A DNA stretch of 64,000 bases from Chryseobacterium sp. LJ668 (GTDB lineage Bacteria > Bacteroidota > Bacteroidia > Flavobacteriales > Weeksellaceae): the NCBI RefSeq assembly GCF_019613955.1, contig NZ_CP080443.1:3333001-3397000 (forward strand), given 5' to 3'. Position 1 is the stretch's first letter. The number at the start of each line of letters is the position of its first letter. Below the pieces are notes generated by a model. The model was given only the letters and a program-made list of their open reading frames with translations. It had not been told where the DNA came from and did not search any database. Below are positions 16,973-26,700 of this stretch, piece after piece. The translations under genes were made by a program, and so were the position numbers.

Positions 16973-19177
16973 ATGAGTTACGATCTCGAACAAGAAAATA
17001 AAGAAATATTAGCTAGATATAAAGATCTGATTTCTAATACATACCGAACTTTGGATGAAGAGAACAATAAACTCATCCGAAAGGCTTTTGATATTGCATT
17101 AGATGCACACAAAGATCAACGAAGAAAGTCTGGTGAACCGTACATTTACCACCCTATCGCAGTAGCAAAAATTGTTGCCAAAGAAATTGGACTGGGTGCA
17201 ACCTCTATCGCTTGCGGATTACTGCATGATGTGATTGAAGATTCTGATTACACCTACGAAGATTTGAAGAAAATTTTCGGGGAAAGAATCGCGGGTATTG
17301 TCAACGGATTGACAAAAATCTCCATCATGAATCATCAGAATATCTCTGTACAGTCTGAAAATTACAGAAAGCTCCTACTCACGCTGTCAGAAGATTTCCG
17401 GGTGATTTTGATTAAAATTGCCGACCGTCTCCACAACATGAGAACGCTAGAGAGCATGGCTCCGGATAAGCAGAAAAAAATTGCTTCCGAAACCGTGTAT
17501 ATTTATGCTCCGATGGCTCACCGTCTAGGTTTGTATAATGTAAAATCTGAATTAGAAGATCTTTCTTTAAAATACAACAATCCTGATGTTTTTAATGAAA
17601 TAACCCAGAAACTCGAGCTTGCCAAAGAAAACAGAGAAAGGTACATTGAAGAATTTAAAAAGGAGGTTACTGAACGATTGAAGGAAGAAGGACTGAATGT
17701 AACGATAAAAGGACGTGCAAAAGCTGTCTCTTCGATTTATAGGAAAATGCTGAAGCAGGGCGTTACTTTTGAAGAAGTATTTGATAACTATGCAATAAGA
17801 ATTATTTATAAATCTGATGCTAAAAATGAAAAATTCCTGGCCTGGAAAATTTATTCGATCGTAACCGATGTTTATCACAGTAACCCATCGAGAATGCGAG
17901 ACTGGATTACACAGCCACGTTCTACAGGATACGAAAGTTTACATTTAACGGTTCTCGGGCCAGACAAAAAATGGATTGAAGTGCAGATTCGTTCTGAGAG
18001 AATGGATGATATAGCCGAAAAAGGAGTTGCCGCACATTACAAATACAAAGAAGGTTATAAGCAAACCAACGATGACCGAAATTTTGAAAACTGGGTTACC
18101 GAAATCCGTGAAGTGCTTGAGCAGCAACAGAATTTGACTACATCAGAGCTTTTAGACAATATCAAACTCAATTTATATTCAAAAGAAGTTTTTGTCTTTA
18201 CACCAAAAGGTGAAATCAAAATTTTGCCTACCAATGCAACAGCTTTAGACTTTGCATTTTCCGTACATTCAGATTTGGGAATGAAATGTCTTGGCGCTAA
18301 AATCAACGGAAAGTTGGTTCCGATTTCGTATGTTTTGCAAAACGGTGATCAGGTGGATATCCTTTCATCTCAAAATCAAAAACCGAAATTTGACTGGCTT
18401 GATTTTGTAGTGACTTCAAAAGCCAAATCAAAAATAAAAGGCTATCTGAATTCTGAAAAAAACTCTCTGGTTGACGAAGGAAAAGAGATTCTCCAAAGAA
18501 AACTGAGACACGCAAAAATTAATTTTAATGATGAAGAAATCAATAAGCTTCAGAAATTTTTTAACCTGAAAACATCTCAGGAATTATTCTTAAAATTCCA
18601 AACCAATGAACTGGATGCGAGCAGTTTAAGAAAATATATAGAAAGCAAAAACGTATTTAATAATCTACTTTCAAGATTCCGAAAATCACCGACTAAAAAC
18701 CAACACTACATCGAGCCTAAAGAAATCAATCTTGATATGATTGTTTTTGGGAAAGATGAAGAAAAACTGAATTATAGCTATGCGAAATGCTGTACTGTTA
18801 TTCCCGGAGATAAAATTTTTGGTTTCATCACGATTTCGGAAGGTATAAAAGTTCACAGTGATAATTGCCCAAATGCAATCAACCTTAGAGCACAATATGA
18901 CTATCGGGTAATTGCTGCGAAATGGGTGAATGAAGAAAGCTTCAAAAACCGTATCAAAATAGAAATCGAAGGACTTGATAGAATGGGAATGATCAACGAT
19001 ATCACTACCGTCATCAGCGGCGCAATGGGAATGGATATGAAAAGTATGTCGATAGAATCTAACAACGGGGTTTTCACAGGTAATATCAATTTAGAGGTGA
19101 AAAACAGAAGCCAGCTTGATGAAACATTTAAACAGCTAAAAGAAATCAACGGGGTTTCTAAAGTCATCAGAATTTAA
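16973..19177 (+). CDS. Bifunctional (p)ppGpp synthetase/hydrolase
   Basis: A 734-residue Rel/SpoT homologue that makes and degrades the stringent-response alarmone. The HD hydrolase domain is intact (HPIAVAKIVAKEIGLG, then LLHDVIEDS, and ADRLHNMRT near residue 155), which argues for a bifunctional enzyme, not a synthetase-only RelA. The synthetase domain contains NYAIRIIY and YESLHLTVLGP near residues 265-325. A TGS domain (VFVFTPKGEIKILPTNATA) lies near residue 405, a conserved-Cys region with AKCCTVIPGD near residue 603, and a C-terminal ACT domain follows. A TTGACA with TATTTTCG lies in the upstream region. nhaA begins two bases after the stop. Confidence 0.95.
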   Translation: MSYDLEQENKEILARYKDLISNTYRTLDEENNKLIRKAFDIALDAHKDQRRKSGEPYIYHPIAVAKIVAKEIGLGATSIACGLLHDVIEDSDYTYEDLKKIFGERIAGIVNGLTKISIMNHQNISVQSENYRKLLLTLSEDFRVILIKIADRLHNMRTLESMAPDKQKKIASETVYIYAPMAHRLGLYNVKSELEDLSLKYNNPDVFNEITQKLELAKENRERYIEEFKKEVTERLKEEGLNVTIKGRAKAVSSIYRKMLKQGVTFEEVFDNYAIRIIYKSDAKNEKFLAWKIYSIVTDVYHSNPSRMRDWITQPRSTGYESLHLTVLGPDKKWIEVQIRSERMDDIAEKGVAAHYKYKEGYKQTNDDRNFENWVTEIREVLEQQQNLTTSELLDNIKLNLYSKEVFVFTPKGEIKILPTNATALDFAFSVHSDLGMKCLGAKINGKLVPISYVLQNGDQVDILSSQNQKPKFDWLDFVVTSKAKSKIKGYLNSEKNSLVDEGKEILQRKLRHAKINFNDEEINKLQKFFNLKTSQELFLKFQTNELDASSLRKYIESKNVFNNLLSRFRKSPTKNQHYIEPKEINLDMIVFGKDEEKLNYSYAKCCTVIPGDKIFGFITISEGIKVHSDNCPNAINLRAQYDYRVIAAKWVNEESFKNRIKIEIEGLDRMGMINDITTVISGAMGMDMKSMSIESNNGVFTGNINLEVKNRSQLDETFKQLKEINGVSKVIRI

Positions 19178-19179
19178 AG

Positions 19180-20358
19180 ATGAAACTAAGCATCTATTTC
19201 AAGAAGTTTTTTAAAAGCAGCCAATCTTCAGGAATTTTATTGATTGTATGTGTCGCTATTGCATTGGGAATCGCAAATTCTTCTTTGGCTGAAAACTTTC
19301 AGAATTTTTTAGATACAGAAATTGGAATCCATCTTTTTCATTTGAAATATCCTGTCAGTATTTGGATCAATGATGGTTTGATGGCAATTTTCTTTCTTTT
19401 AGTAGGTCTTGAAATTAAAAGAGAAGTTATAGAGGGTGAACTTTCCTCCTTTAAAAATGCTTCTCTGCCGATATTTGCTGCAATCGGAGGTATGATTGTT
19501 CCCGCAATTATTTATACCTTTTTTAATTATGAAACCAAATACAGCAACGGATGGGGAATTCCGATGGCTACTGATATTGCTTTTTCTTTGGCAATTATTT
19601 CTATGCTAGGTAAAAAAGTCCCCAATTCTATTAAAATATTTCTGGCTGCACTGGCGATTGTAGATGATCTTGGAGCCATTCTGGTAATTGCAATTTTTTA
19701 CACAGAGCAGATTCACTGGATGTATATTTTCTCTTCGTTAGGAATTACAGCATTGCTTTTTGTACTGAATTATTTTAAAGTTAAAAATATTATTCTTTAT
19801 TTGATTCCAGGAGTTTTTCTGTGGTATTTCCTTCATCATTCCGGGATTCACGCAACGATTGCAGGAGTTGTTCTTGCATTTTCAATTCCAACAAATATTT
19901 CTACGACAGAGATTTCACCTTTAGAAAAATTAGAACATCAGCTACACTATCCGGTAAGTTTTTTGATCATGCCGATTTTTGCATTGACCAATACCAACAT
20001 TACTTTTACAAATGGAATGGTTGACGGTTTGTTCAGCGGTTTGGGATTGGGAATTGTGTGTGGACTGATCATCGGAAAACTGGTAGGAATCAATTTATTT
20101 TCATTAATAGCTATTAAATTTAAAATAAGTTCGCTCCCTCAAAATGCTTCGTGGACACAGATGTTGGGTGTCGGACTTTTAGCCGGAATCGGTTTTACCA
20201 TGTCGATTTTTATTGCATTATTGTCATTTAAAGGTAAAATTCAGATTCAGGACGAAGCGAAATTTGCGATTTTGATTGCCTCTTTTATTGCTGCGATTGC
20301 AGGATTTGTGATTTTAAATTTAAGCTCATCAAAAACTGTAGAAATTGAAGAAGAATAG
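19180..20358 (+). CDS. nhaA: Na+/H+ antiporter NhaA
   Basis: A 392-residue inner-membrane antiporter that exchanges sodium for protons and supports pH and sodium balance. About twelve membrane segments are visible. The ion-binding pair is Asp162-Asp163 in LAIVDDLGAI, and Asp132 in MATDIAFSLA corresponds to the other essential acidic residue; FLLVGLEIKREV and the late LGVGLLAGIGFTMSIFIALL segment are family signatures. It starts two bases after the relA/spoT homologue, so the two genes are very likely co-transcribed, which is unusual enough to note. Confidence 0.95.
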   Translation: MKLSIYFKKFFKSSQSSGILLIVCVAIALGIANSSLAENFQNFLDTEIGIHLFHLKYPVSIWINDGLMAIFFLLVGLEIKREVIEGELSSFKNASLPIFAAIGGMIVPAIIYTFFNYETKYSNGWGIPMATDIAFSLAIISMLGKKVPNSIKIFLAALAIVDDLGAILVIAIFYTEQIHWMYIFSSLGITALLFVLNYFKVKNIILYLIPGVFLWYFLHHSGIHATIAGVVLAFSIPTNISTTEISPLEKLEHQLHYPVSFLIMPIFALTNTNITFTNGMVDGLFSGLGLGIVCGLIIGKLVGINLFSLIAIKFKISSLPQNASWTQMLGVGLLAGIGFTMSIFIALLSFKGKIQIQDEAKFAILIASFIAAIAGFVILNLSSSKTVEIEEE

Positions 20359-20394
20359 CAGTCCTGTTATTCCTCTTACTTAAAGAATGATTGA

Positions 20395-21423
20395 TTAGAC
20401 TTCATTCTCACCTTTCTTTTTTTCATTTTCTATGCTTCTCGTATGCTCTTCATCACTTTCAAGATTGGGTTCTTCATTTTTTGAATGATAATGTGCGGCT
20501 TCTTTTTTGATTTCGTCAGCCAAAAGTTTTTCAACCCTTAATTTTCTTAAAGCCATATTCAGTTCGTTCCCAAAAAGAAGGAGATAAACGTTCACATTTA
20601 CCCAAACCATTAATAAGATCATACTTCCGATGGATCCGTATAAAACGTTGTATCGGGCGATATTTTTAACGTACAGGGTGAAGAGATAAGTGGTGACAAT
20701 AAATAAAACAGTCGTAAGAATTGCTCCCGGAACCGCCTGCCTGAATCTGATGATTTTTACAGTTCCCAGCCAGTAAAACATGGCTAAAAGCAAAAAGAAA
20801 AACAGCGGAAAAGACACAAAACCAATGATTTTTGAAAGGTTATTAACAAGCCACGAAATATTATAAGTTGGTGTAAAAAGCTTGAGAACAACCTCAGAAT
20901 AGTATACCCCGAAAAGCGCTAAAAAAACAATGGTTACAAAACCGATGGTAATAAAAAATGACAGGATAAATTCTTTAACGTCGGGAAGTTTCTCTTTAGA
21001 ATTTTCATTAAATCCGTTGATGATAGAAAATGTTCCGTTGGTTGCAAAAACCAGGGCAATGAGAATTGTTAAATTACTGATTCCCTTCATATTGGGAATA
21101 ATATTATTTTCAATATATCCTCGTACATCACCTTCAATATTTGATGGAAAAATATTGTGCATCAAAACTTCAAAAATGTAAAACTGAAGCTTGTCATAAT
21201 GCGGCATATATGGAATTACCGATAATAAAAAGAGGATAAAAGGAAATAGACTCAATGTAAAGCTCCAGGAAATCGCTGCTGCCTTCTTCCCTATTTTTCC
21301 TTTAAAAACGCCTGCAAAATAAATCTGGAACAATTGCCAAAGCGATATCCCCAGAAGTGGAATATGTATATCATCTAAAAAATCTTGAACTTTCAAAAGA
21401 AAACCCGGAACCTTAATACCCAT
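20395..21423 (-). CDS. YihY/BrkB family membrane protein
   Basis: A 342-residue polytopic protein of the YihY/virulence factor BrkB (UPF0761) family. Six hydrophobic segments fall between residues 45 and 285. The AAAISWSFTLSLFPFILFLL stretch near residue 47 and YGSIGSMILLMVWVNVNVYL near residue 255 are the conserved family blocks; the C-terminus is a charged acidic tail. The name BrkB comes from Bordetella serum resistance, but the molecular function of the family is not established, and the earlier RNase BN assignment is known to be wrong. It starts three bases after the upstream gene's stop, so the two are probably co-transcribed. Confidence 0.88.
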   Translation of the reverse strand: MGIKVPGFLLKVQDFLDDIHIPLLGISLWQLFQIYFAGVFKGKIGKKAAAISWSFTLSLFPFILFLLSVIPYMPHYDKLQFYIFEVLMHNIFPSNIEGDVRGYIENNIIPNMKGISNLTILIALVFATNGTFSIINGFNENSKEKLPDVKEFILSFFITIGFVTIVFLALFGVYYSEVVLKLFTPTYNISWLVNNLSKIIGFVSFPLFFFLLLAMFYWLGTVKIIRFRQAVPGAILTTVLFIVTTYLFTLYVKNIARYNVLYGSIGSMILLMVWVNVNVYLLLFGNELNMALRKLRVEKLLADEIKKEAAHYHSKNEEPNLESDEEHTRSIENEKKKGENEV

Positions 21424-21426
21424 TTT

Positions 21427-22461
21427 TTATTTTAAAATTTGATCTATTTTGTCAAACTGCTTATTGACAAATTTAGGTGAATTAATTCTAAAACCCAATC
21501 CGAATCTAAATAACCAATCGGTGGCGGAATAAAAATTACCGTTATTGCTATTGATCCAATTAATTTGTGCGCCACCACCGAAAAACCATTTTCCATTATC
21601 AAAACCTAATCTGGAGTATGCATTGAGTCCAAAATTAAATTCGTTATAATTCTCATCAATCAAATAACCATAATGAATCTGCGGATAAGCCTCTACAATT
21701 GCATACCAGTTTTTGCCGATGATCTTCTGCATTCCACCGCCTGTTTTTATTGTTAATCTGATGTCTTTGGTAACTGAAATATCCCCTGAAGGATCAGAAA
21801 CATCCATCCCCTGATAGATTATACGCTCGGGATCCTTCATCATATTGTATTGATAAACCAATCCGCTAAGTAAAATAAAATCATTCTTCAAAGGCTTGTG
21901 CGTCATATTGGTGTAGGTTCGGTAGCTTTCTTTTTTCCCAATCCACAAATAGCTCGTTTCACCTGTAAAAGACTGATATTTTGCATCCGGAAACTGCATA
22001 AAATCATTGCCTAACTCCTGTGTAGATTCATCATCCAAAACCGTTTCAAAAAAACGTTTTGTATCTTCTAAATACAAACCTCTTACCTGATTGTAATTAA
22101 CAGACTGCCTTATTTTCGGACTCAGAAAAAATGCAAAACCCAGATTGAAGTATTTGGTCTTACCTTTAATATCATCATCATTATTAATCCTCACAAATTT
22201 AGGTGCAAAAGAAACGCTTGCATCCAGCCAACGGTATCTCAGGAAAAATTCTGTGTAAAAAGAATCATTCGGTTTTAAGAGAAAGGTCTGACCTTCGTAG
22301 AATAAACCAAAAGATCTATTGACATAACTCACACCTCCTACGAACGAAATTTTATTCCGGTCTTCTTCCAGATATTTTTTTTCTGTGGAATCATTAATTC
22401 CCTGGCTGAAAGTTAGTATTGACAAACAAAAAAACGACAATGAAAACAATTGAAATTTCAT
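21427..22461 (-). CDS. Probable outer-membrane or periplasmic protein of unknown function
   Basis: A 344-residue protein with a signal peptide (residues 1-19, ending LTFSQG). The mature part is rich in alternating hydrophobic/polar segments and aromatic girdles (for example FYTEFFLRYRWLDASVSFAPKF, given here by residues about 65-87, then FFLSPKIRQSVNYNQVRGLY, FGLNAYSRLGFDNGKWFFGG, and a final WLFRFGLGFRINSP), which fits an outer-membrane beta-barrel. I recognise no named family. It lies directly upstream of the BrkB-like gene on the same strand. A CTGTA/TACAG inverted repeat lies just before its start, at about 22479-22492. Confidence 0.7.
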   Translation of the reverse strand: MKFQLFSLSFFCLSILTFSQGINDSTEKKYLEEDRNKISFVGGVSYVNRSFGLFYEGQTFLLKPNDSFYTEFFLRYRWLDASVSFAPKFVRINNDDDIKGKTKYFNLGFAFFLSPKIRQSVNYNQVRGLYLEDTKRFFETVLDDESTQELGNDFMQFPDAKYQSFTGETSYLWIGKKESYRTYTNMTHKPLKNDFILLSGLVYQYNMMKDPERIIYQGMDVSDPSGDISVTKDIRLTIKTGGGMQKIIGKNWYAIVEAYPQIHYGYLIDENYNEFNFGLNAYSRLGFDNGKWFFGGGAQINWINSNNGNFYSATDWLFRFGLGFRINSPKFVNKQFDKIDQILK

Positions 22462-22526
22462 CTTGACTGTGCTGATACTGTAAAAATACAGATTTTAAAA
22501 TAATTCATTCATTTTTTTATTATAAG

Positions 22527-22534
22527 TATCTTTG
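22527..22534 (+). promoter_or_regulatory. Putative -7 box for rlmH
   Basis: TATCTTTG matches TAnnTTTG exactly, 24 bases before the rlmH start. No TTG at the -33 position. Confidence 0.5.
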
Positions 22535-22558
22535 AGCTTTCTTTTTTAAAGCTAATCA

Positions 22559-23032
22559 ATGCGCATCAATCTACTTTGTATCGGGAAAACGGACGATAAA
22601 GAAATAACATCACTGATCAATTACTATTTGATCCGACTTCCCAAACATTGGAATTTCGAAATTATTGAAATCCCTGACATTAAAAATGCTAAAAATCTTT
22701 CGCCAGACCTTTTAAAAAAAGAAGAAGCAAAATTATTTCAAAATCATATTGACAAAAATGATTGGGTTGCTATTTTAGATGAAAAAGGAAAACAGTTTAC
22801 CAGCAGAGAATTTTCTCAGAAAATTGATAATTGGATGAATTCTTCCGTGAAAAAAATACATATTTTGATTGGCGGAGCATACGGTTTTTCAGATGAAATT
22901 TATGACAGGGCGAACGAAAAAATGTCACTCTCAAAAATGACATTTACACACCAGATGATCCGGTTATTTATCGTTGAACAATTGTATCGTGCTGACCAGA
23001 TTTTACAGGGAAAACCTTATCATAATGATTGA
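22559..23032 (+). CDS. rlmH: 23S rRNA pseudouridine1915 N3-methyltransferase
   Basis: A 157-residue SPOUT methyltransferase that methylates pseudouridine 1915 in helix 69 of 23S rRNA on the assembled ribosome. The knot region is intact: WVAILDEKGKQFTSREFS near residue 75, IHILIGGAYGFSDEIYDRA near residue 105, and the C-terminal FTHQMIRLFIVEQLYRADQI motif. Length and motif order are standard for RlmH. It ends 11 bases from the convergent trmL stop. Confidence 0.96.
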   Translation: MRINLLCIGKTDDKEITSLINYYLIRLPKHWNFEIIEIPDIKNAKNLSPDLLKKEEAKLFQNHIDKNDWVAILDEKGKQFTSREFSQKIDNWMNSSVKKIHILIGGAYGFSDEIYDRANEKMSLSKMTFTHQMIRLFIVEQLYRADQILQGKPYHND

Positions 23033-23043
23033 AATTGAGAAAA

Positions 23044-23499
23044 CTAAATTTTCAGACGAATTTGCCTTTTTGCTTCTCCCACAACAAATGCTACTGAATT
23101 TGCAATATTAAAACTACGAATCAATTTAGACATCGGAATTGTTAAATGATTAGGAAACATCTCTAAAATCTCTTTGCTTAATCCCACACTTTCTTTCCCG
23201 AAAACCAGCCAGTCACCATCCTGAAAGTTGGTTTCCAGATATGATTTTTCGGCATGTGAGCTCATCAGAAAAACACGTGACGTATCCGGGATGATTTTCA
23301 TCCATTCTTCAACATTGTCATATTCTGTAACATCAAGGTTCACCCAATAATCTAAACCAGACCGTTTCAGATTTTTGTCGTCTATAACAAACCCCAGTGG
23401 ATGAATCAGATGTAATTTACTTTCGGTTCCTACACATAATCTCCCGATATTGCCCGTGTTATTGGGTATTTCCGGTTCTACGAGAACAATATTTAACAT
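23044..23499 (-). CDS. trmL: tRNA (cytidine(34)-2'-O)-methyltransferase
   Basis: A 151-residue SPOUT-fold methyltransferase of the TrmL type, which methylates the ribose of the wobble base in leucine tRNAs. The family begins LNIVLVEPEIPNNTGNIGRL as here; the SAM-binding knot is formed by WLVFGKESVGLS near residue 97 and IPMSKLIRSFNIANSVAFVV near residue 121. The length equals that of E. coli TrmL. It stands alone between rlmH (convergent) and the TPR gene. Confidence 0.94.
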   Translation of the reverse strand: MLNIVLVEPEIPNNTGNIGRLCVGTESKLHLIHPLGFVIDDKNLKRSGLDYWVNLDVTEYDNVEEWMKIIPDTSRVFLMSSHAEKSYLETNFQDGDWLVFGKESVGLSKEILEMFPNHLTIPMSKLIRSFNIANSVAFVVGEAKRQIRLKI

Positions 23500-23535
23500 T
23501 GAATAAATCTGGTATTATTAAAATGTATTTAGTAT

Positions 23536-24351
23536 TTATTTTTTAACACATTTTGCAAACTGAACTGTCAAAGCTGCTTTTTCATATCCTGTCGCAACTG
23601 CTTTATCTAAACTTGCACATGCTTCTTTTTCTTTGGCCGTATCAAATAATACTAAAGCTTTTGTTACATAAGACTGTGAAAATTTCGGATCGATTGAAAT
23701 GGCTTTATTAACGTCTGCTAATGCTTCTTTGTATTTTTTTAGCTTTAAATATACATCTGCTCTTCCGTTGTACAATAAAGATTCCGGTTTTTCTGAAAGA
23801 AGCTGATTGTAATCTTTCAATGATCCTTCAAGATCTCCGTTACGTTTTTTAAGGTTAGCTAAACCTGTTCGGGCAAAAATATTATCGGGAGCAAAAGTCA
23901 GAATCTGGTTTAAATCTTTCTCAGCTAAATCTTTTTTGCCTAAATTTTCGTAGACTTTAGACCTCGTAAGATACATTTCAGCATTCTGATCGTCTATCTT
24001 CAGACCATTATTGAGATATTCCAGTGCTTTTGTTTTGCTTCCTTTTTGATTGTGTAGAGACCCTAAATTTGCATACACAGAAGCTGATAACGGGTTAGAC
24101 TTCAAAGCAGACTCATATGATTTGAACGCTACCGGAATTTTTCCTAATCTTCGTTGTGCCGTTCCTAAATTGTTGAAATATTCAGATTGAAATTTCTGAA
24201 TATGTTCTTTGTCGGCCAATTTTGTATATTGTTCTTCAGCACACTTATAATCAGCTTTCTGCATGCATTCTTCGGCAGTTTTTTTATCCTGAGCTGAAAA
24301 GAAATTGAGCGAAGTGAGCGCTAAAGTAAGAACGAATAGATGTTTTTTCAT
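23536..24351 (-). CDS. Secreted tetratricopeptide repeat protein
   Basis: A 271-residue protein from the chosen ATG (MKKHLFVLTLALTSLNFFSAQ, residues 1-21, is a signal peptide). It holds about six TPR units, for example QYTKLADKEHIQ, VYANLGSLHNQKGSKTKALE, MYLTRSKVYENLGKKDLAEK and LYNGRADVYLKLKKYKEALA. The start at 24351 sits just past the stop of the PAP2 gene; a longer frame reaching 24423 overlaps that gene and lacks a signal peptide at its start, so I reject it. It probably serves as a periplasmic scaffold, but the partner is unknown. Confidence 0.87.
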   Translation of the reverse strand: MKKHLFVLTLALTSLNFFSAQDKKTAEECMQKADYKCAEEQYTKLADKEHIQKFQSEYFNNLGTAQRRLGKIPVAFKSYESALKSNPLSASVYANLGSLHNQKGSKTKALEYLNNGLKIDDQNAEMYLTRSKVYENLGKKDLAEKDLNQILTFAPDNIFARTGLANLKKRNGDLEGSLKDYNQLLSEKPESLLYNGRADVYLKLKKYKEALADVNKAISIDPKFSQSYVTKALVLFDTAKEKEACASLDKAVATGYEKAALTVQFAKCVKK

Positions 24352-24352
24352 T

Positions 24353-24913
24353 TTATATAGTTTGTTTGTTGATGACTTTCTTTGCGAGCATAGAAAATAC
24401 CACCCCCAATAAAATTCCAACAAACGCCCCCACCAAAATATCTATCGGGAAATGTACTCCTAAATAAATGCGGCTGTAGGATACCACCACGGCCCACACA
24501 AATATAACATAAGGAAACCACTTCAGCTTATCTTTTAAGAGAAAACTTAGGTAACTTGCTAAAAAGAAGGTGTTTGAAGAATGAGCAGAATAAAATCCGA
24601 ATTGGCCGCCACATTTTACGATTCTCATGTAGCCTTGTATAGAAGGGTCATGGCAAGGTCTCAATCTGGCAACACCATATTTAAAGATACCAGATACCTG
24701 ATCAGAAATCGTTACACCTATTGCTACAAAAAGAAGAATGTAAAGTAGCGATCTTAGCTTGAAATTTTTATAAAGAAAATAAAAGAAAATAATATAAAGC
24801 GGAACCCAGATAAATGTCCCGGAAATCATCAGCCAAAACTGATCAAATGGCGTATCTCCTAAATTATTAAGATACAGAAAGACCTTTTTATCTTCTAAAA
24901 TGATCTCTTCCAT
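24353..24913 (-). CDS. Membrane phosphatase, PAP2 family
   Basis: A 186-residue type 2 phosphatidic acid phosphatase-like membrane enzyme. The three active-site motifs are complete: KYGVARLRP with Lys79, Arg85 and Pro86, YSAHSSNTF with His111, and SRIYLGVHFPID with Arg148 and His154. Five membrane segments surround them and the active site faces the periplasm. Substrates of this family include undecaprenyl pyrophosphate and phosphatidate; the choice cannot be made from sequence. It begins one base after the tatA stop codon and ends one base before the TPR start, so the three genes form an operon. Confidence 0.92.
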   Translation of the reverse strand: MEEIILEDKKVFLYLNNLGDTPFDQFWLMISGTFIWVPLYIIFFYFLYKNFKLRSLLYILLFVAIGVTISDQVSGIFKYGVARLRPCHDPSIQGYMRIVKCGGQFGFYSAHSSNTFFLASYLSFLLKDKLKWFPYVIFVWAVVVSYSRIYLGVHFPIDILVGAFVGILLGVVFSMLAKKVINKQTI

Positions 24914-24914
24914 T

Positions 24915-25247
24915 TTATCTGCTTACGGGACCTTCATATGTCTCGTCATCTGAGGGCTTCAGTTTCAGAGGTTCATTAGCCATCGGCTCTCCGATGATAT
25001 CATTCTGAATGTTTTTTGTAGGATCAAAATCTTTTGCAGCATCTTTTACTTTTTCGATCTCACGCTTTATTTCAGAGACAGGATTATCTGTTTCTTTCAT
25101 AATTTCGGTTTTGATATCTTCTACTGCACCACGCATTTTTCTCACTCCGGATCCAAGATCCCGGGCAATTTGAGGAAGTTTATCCGGTCCGAATAAAACT
25201 ACAATCGCAATGGCGATCAGTGCCATTTCTCCAATGCTTAATTCCAT
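24915..25247 (-). CDS. tatA: Twin-arginine translocase subunit TatA/TatE
   Basis: A 110-residue Sec-independent translocase component. The N-terminal membrane helix (residues 5-19) is followed by the invariant FGPDKLPQIARDLGSG hinge and amphipathic helix, then a charged, probably unstructured tail longer than the helix pair. TatA oligomers form the passage for folded proteins in the inner membrane. No tatC is in this window. The gene opens the tatA-PAP2-TPR run. Confidence 0.93.
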   Translation of the reverse strand: MELSIGEMALIAIAIVVLFGPDKLPQIARDLGSGVRKMRGAVEDIKTEIMKETDNPVSEIKREIEKVKDAAKDFDPTKNIQNDIIGEPMANEPLKLKPSDDETYEGPVSR

Positions 25248-25308
25248 TGTGCTAAATTACAAAAGATTATATACAAATGATGTTTTGAAGTGCTATTTTA
25301 AATAAATT

Positions 25309-26526
25309 TTAAGGTTTCTTTTTCTGAAAAGCGTAATAGGTAACTGCTACACTAATAGTCATCAGTAAAAAAGCTAGAAAGAACGGAGCTCCTGAAAATT
25401 TGAATGGAGCATTTTTATGTGTGAAATAGAAAAACAATTGTGTCATCATTGGAGGTCCGATAATGGCAGTTGCGCTCATCAAACTCGTTAATGCTCCCTG
25501 CAACTCACCTTGCTCATTTGAAGGAACACTTTTGGTGATCACAGATTGCAATGCAGGTCCACAGATTCCGCCTAAACAATAGGGTATTAAGAAAACAAAC
25601 ATCATCCAGCCTTCTGTTGCGAAAGCGAATAATAACATTCCTAATGCATATAAAGCCAAACCGTAATAAATACTTTTCTGTTCACCAAATTTTGGAGTTG
25701 TCCATCGAATCAAAACTCCCTGAACCAAACCAACCAATAACCCAACAACACCAAGAGAAATCCCAACCATTCTTTCCGTCCAGTCAAATTCATACATGGT
25801 AAAGAAACTCCAGTTGCTCTGAACAGCATGACCGGCGATATAAATTAAAATCAAAGCAACGATCATTCCCGAAATTTCAGGATGTTTTCCTAAGAATTTA
25901 AAAGAACCAACAGGATTTGCACGTTTCCAACTGAATTCTCTTCTTTTGTCTTTGTCTAAACTTTCAGGAAGAATAAAGTAACCATATAAAAAATTCAATA
26001 AACATAAAACTGCCGCCGCATAAAACGGAACTCTGGCTCCATAATGTCCTAAAATACCTCCGATTACAGGACCAATAATAAATCCGAGCCCGAAAGCCGC
26101 ACCTATCAAACCAAAATTTTTAGCCCTGTCTTCATCCGTTGAAATGTCAGCAATATAAGCACTTGCAGTAGTAACACTGGCTCCGGTGATTCCTGCAATA
26201 ATTCTTCCTGCGAAAAGCCAGATTATTGTTGGTGATAATGCCAAAAGAATATAATCAATCGCAAAACCGAAGAGTGAAATCAGAATAATGGGTCGTCGTC
26301 CGAACCTGTCACTCAGATTTCCGACAATCGGAGAAAAAATAAACTGTGTAAAAGCATATGCAAAACCCAGCCAGCCACCATATTTAGCAGCCTCACTTAT
26401 ATCAGCATGAATGAGCTCTTTGATCAATGCAGGAACTACGGGAATGATTATTCCCCAACCCGTAATATCTATCAGCAAGGTGATAAAAATAAAGCTCATG
26501 GCGGCTTTCTTCTTCGACTTTTCCAT
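25309..26526 (-). CDS. MFS transporter, TCR/Tet type
   Basis: A 405-residue twelve-helix major facilitator. Motif A is [17 protein letters not shown] near residue 68, the helix 5 antiporter motif appears as [15 protein letters not shown] near residue 145, and the opening [26 protein letters not shown] matches the TetA-like branch (given here by residues 10-35). Members of this branch include tetracycline/proton antiporters, but most chromosomal copies in Bacteroidota have no shown drug resistance. It is a single gene with no regulator next to it. Confidence 0.9.
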   Translation of the reverse strand: MEKSKKKAAMSFIFITLLIDITGWGIIIPVVPALIKELIHADISEAAKYGGWLGFAYAFTQFIFSPIVGNLSDRFGRRPIILISLFGFAIDYILLALSPTIIWLFAGRIIAGITGASVTTASAYIADISTDEDRAKNFGLIGAAFGLGFIIGPVIGGILGHYGARVPFYAAAVLCLLNFLYGYFILPESLDKDKRREFSWKRANPVGSFKFLGKHPEISGMIVALILIYIAGHAVQSNWSFFTMYEFDWTERMVGISLGVVGLLVGLVQGVLIRWTTPKFGEQKSIYYGLALYALGMLLFAFATEGWMMFVFLIPYCLGGICGPALQSVITKSVPSNEQGELQGALTSLMSATAIIGPPMMTQLFFYFTHKNAPFKFSGAPFFLAFLLMTISVAVTYYAFQKKKP

Positions 26527-26640
26527 AATTGTGCAAAAATAGAAAAATATTGGGAAAAGGAAGGATGTAAGTTTGATGTTTAATATTGAGAAGTAGAGAT
26601 TTATTACAAACTTAAGAAGCTTTTAAAGTTTTTAAATTTT

Positions 26641-26678
26641 CTAAACAAAAAAATAACCTTTCGAATGAAAGGTTATTT
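26641..26678 (-). terminator. Rho-independent terminator after secDF
   Basis: Arms AAATAACCTTTC (26651-26662) and GAAAGGTTATTT (26667-26678), with a T-run on the minus strand beyond. It ends the secDF transcript 22 bases after its stop. Confidence 0.85.
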
Positions 26679-26700
26679 GCGTAATTGATGTAATTTAAAT

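Noticed and set aside
22479..22492. CTGTA/TACAG inverted repeat as a terminator or operator
   Set aside because: It is short, lies between divergent starts, and no T-run or known operator pattern supports either reading.
24352..24423. Longer N-terminus for the TPR protein
   Set aside because: It overlaps the PAP2 gene, and the signal peptide begins exactly at the internal ATG at 24351.
25309..26526. Calling the MFS transporter a tetracycline resistance gene
   Set aside because: The Tet-like motifs define a broad branch; no regulator or mobile context supports a resistance role.
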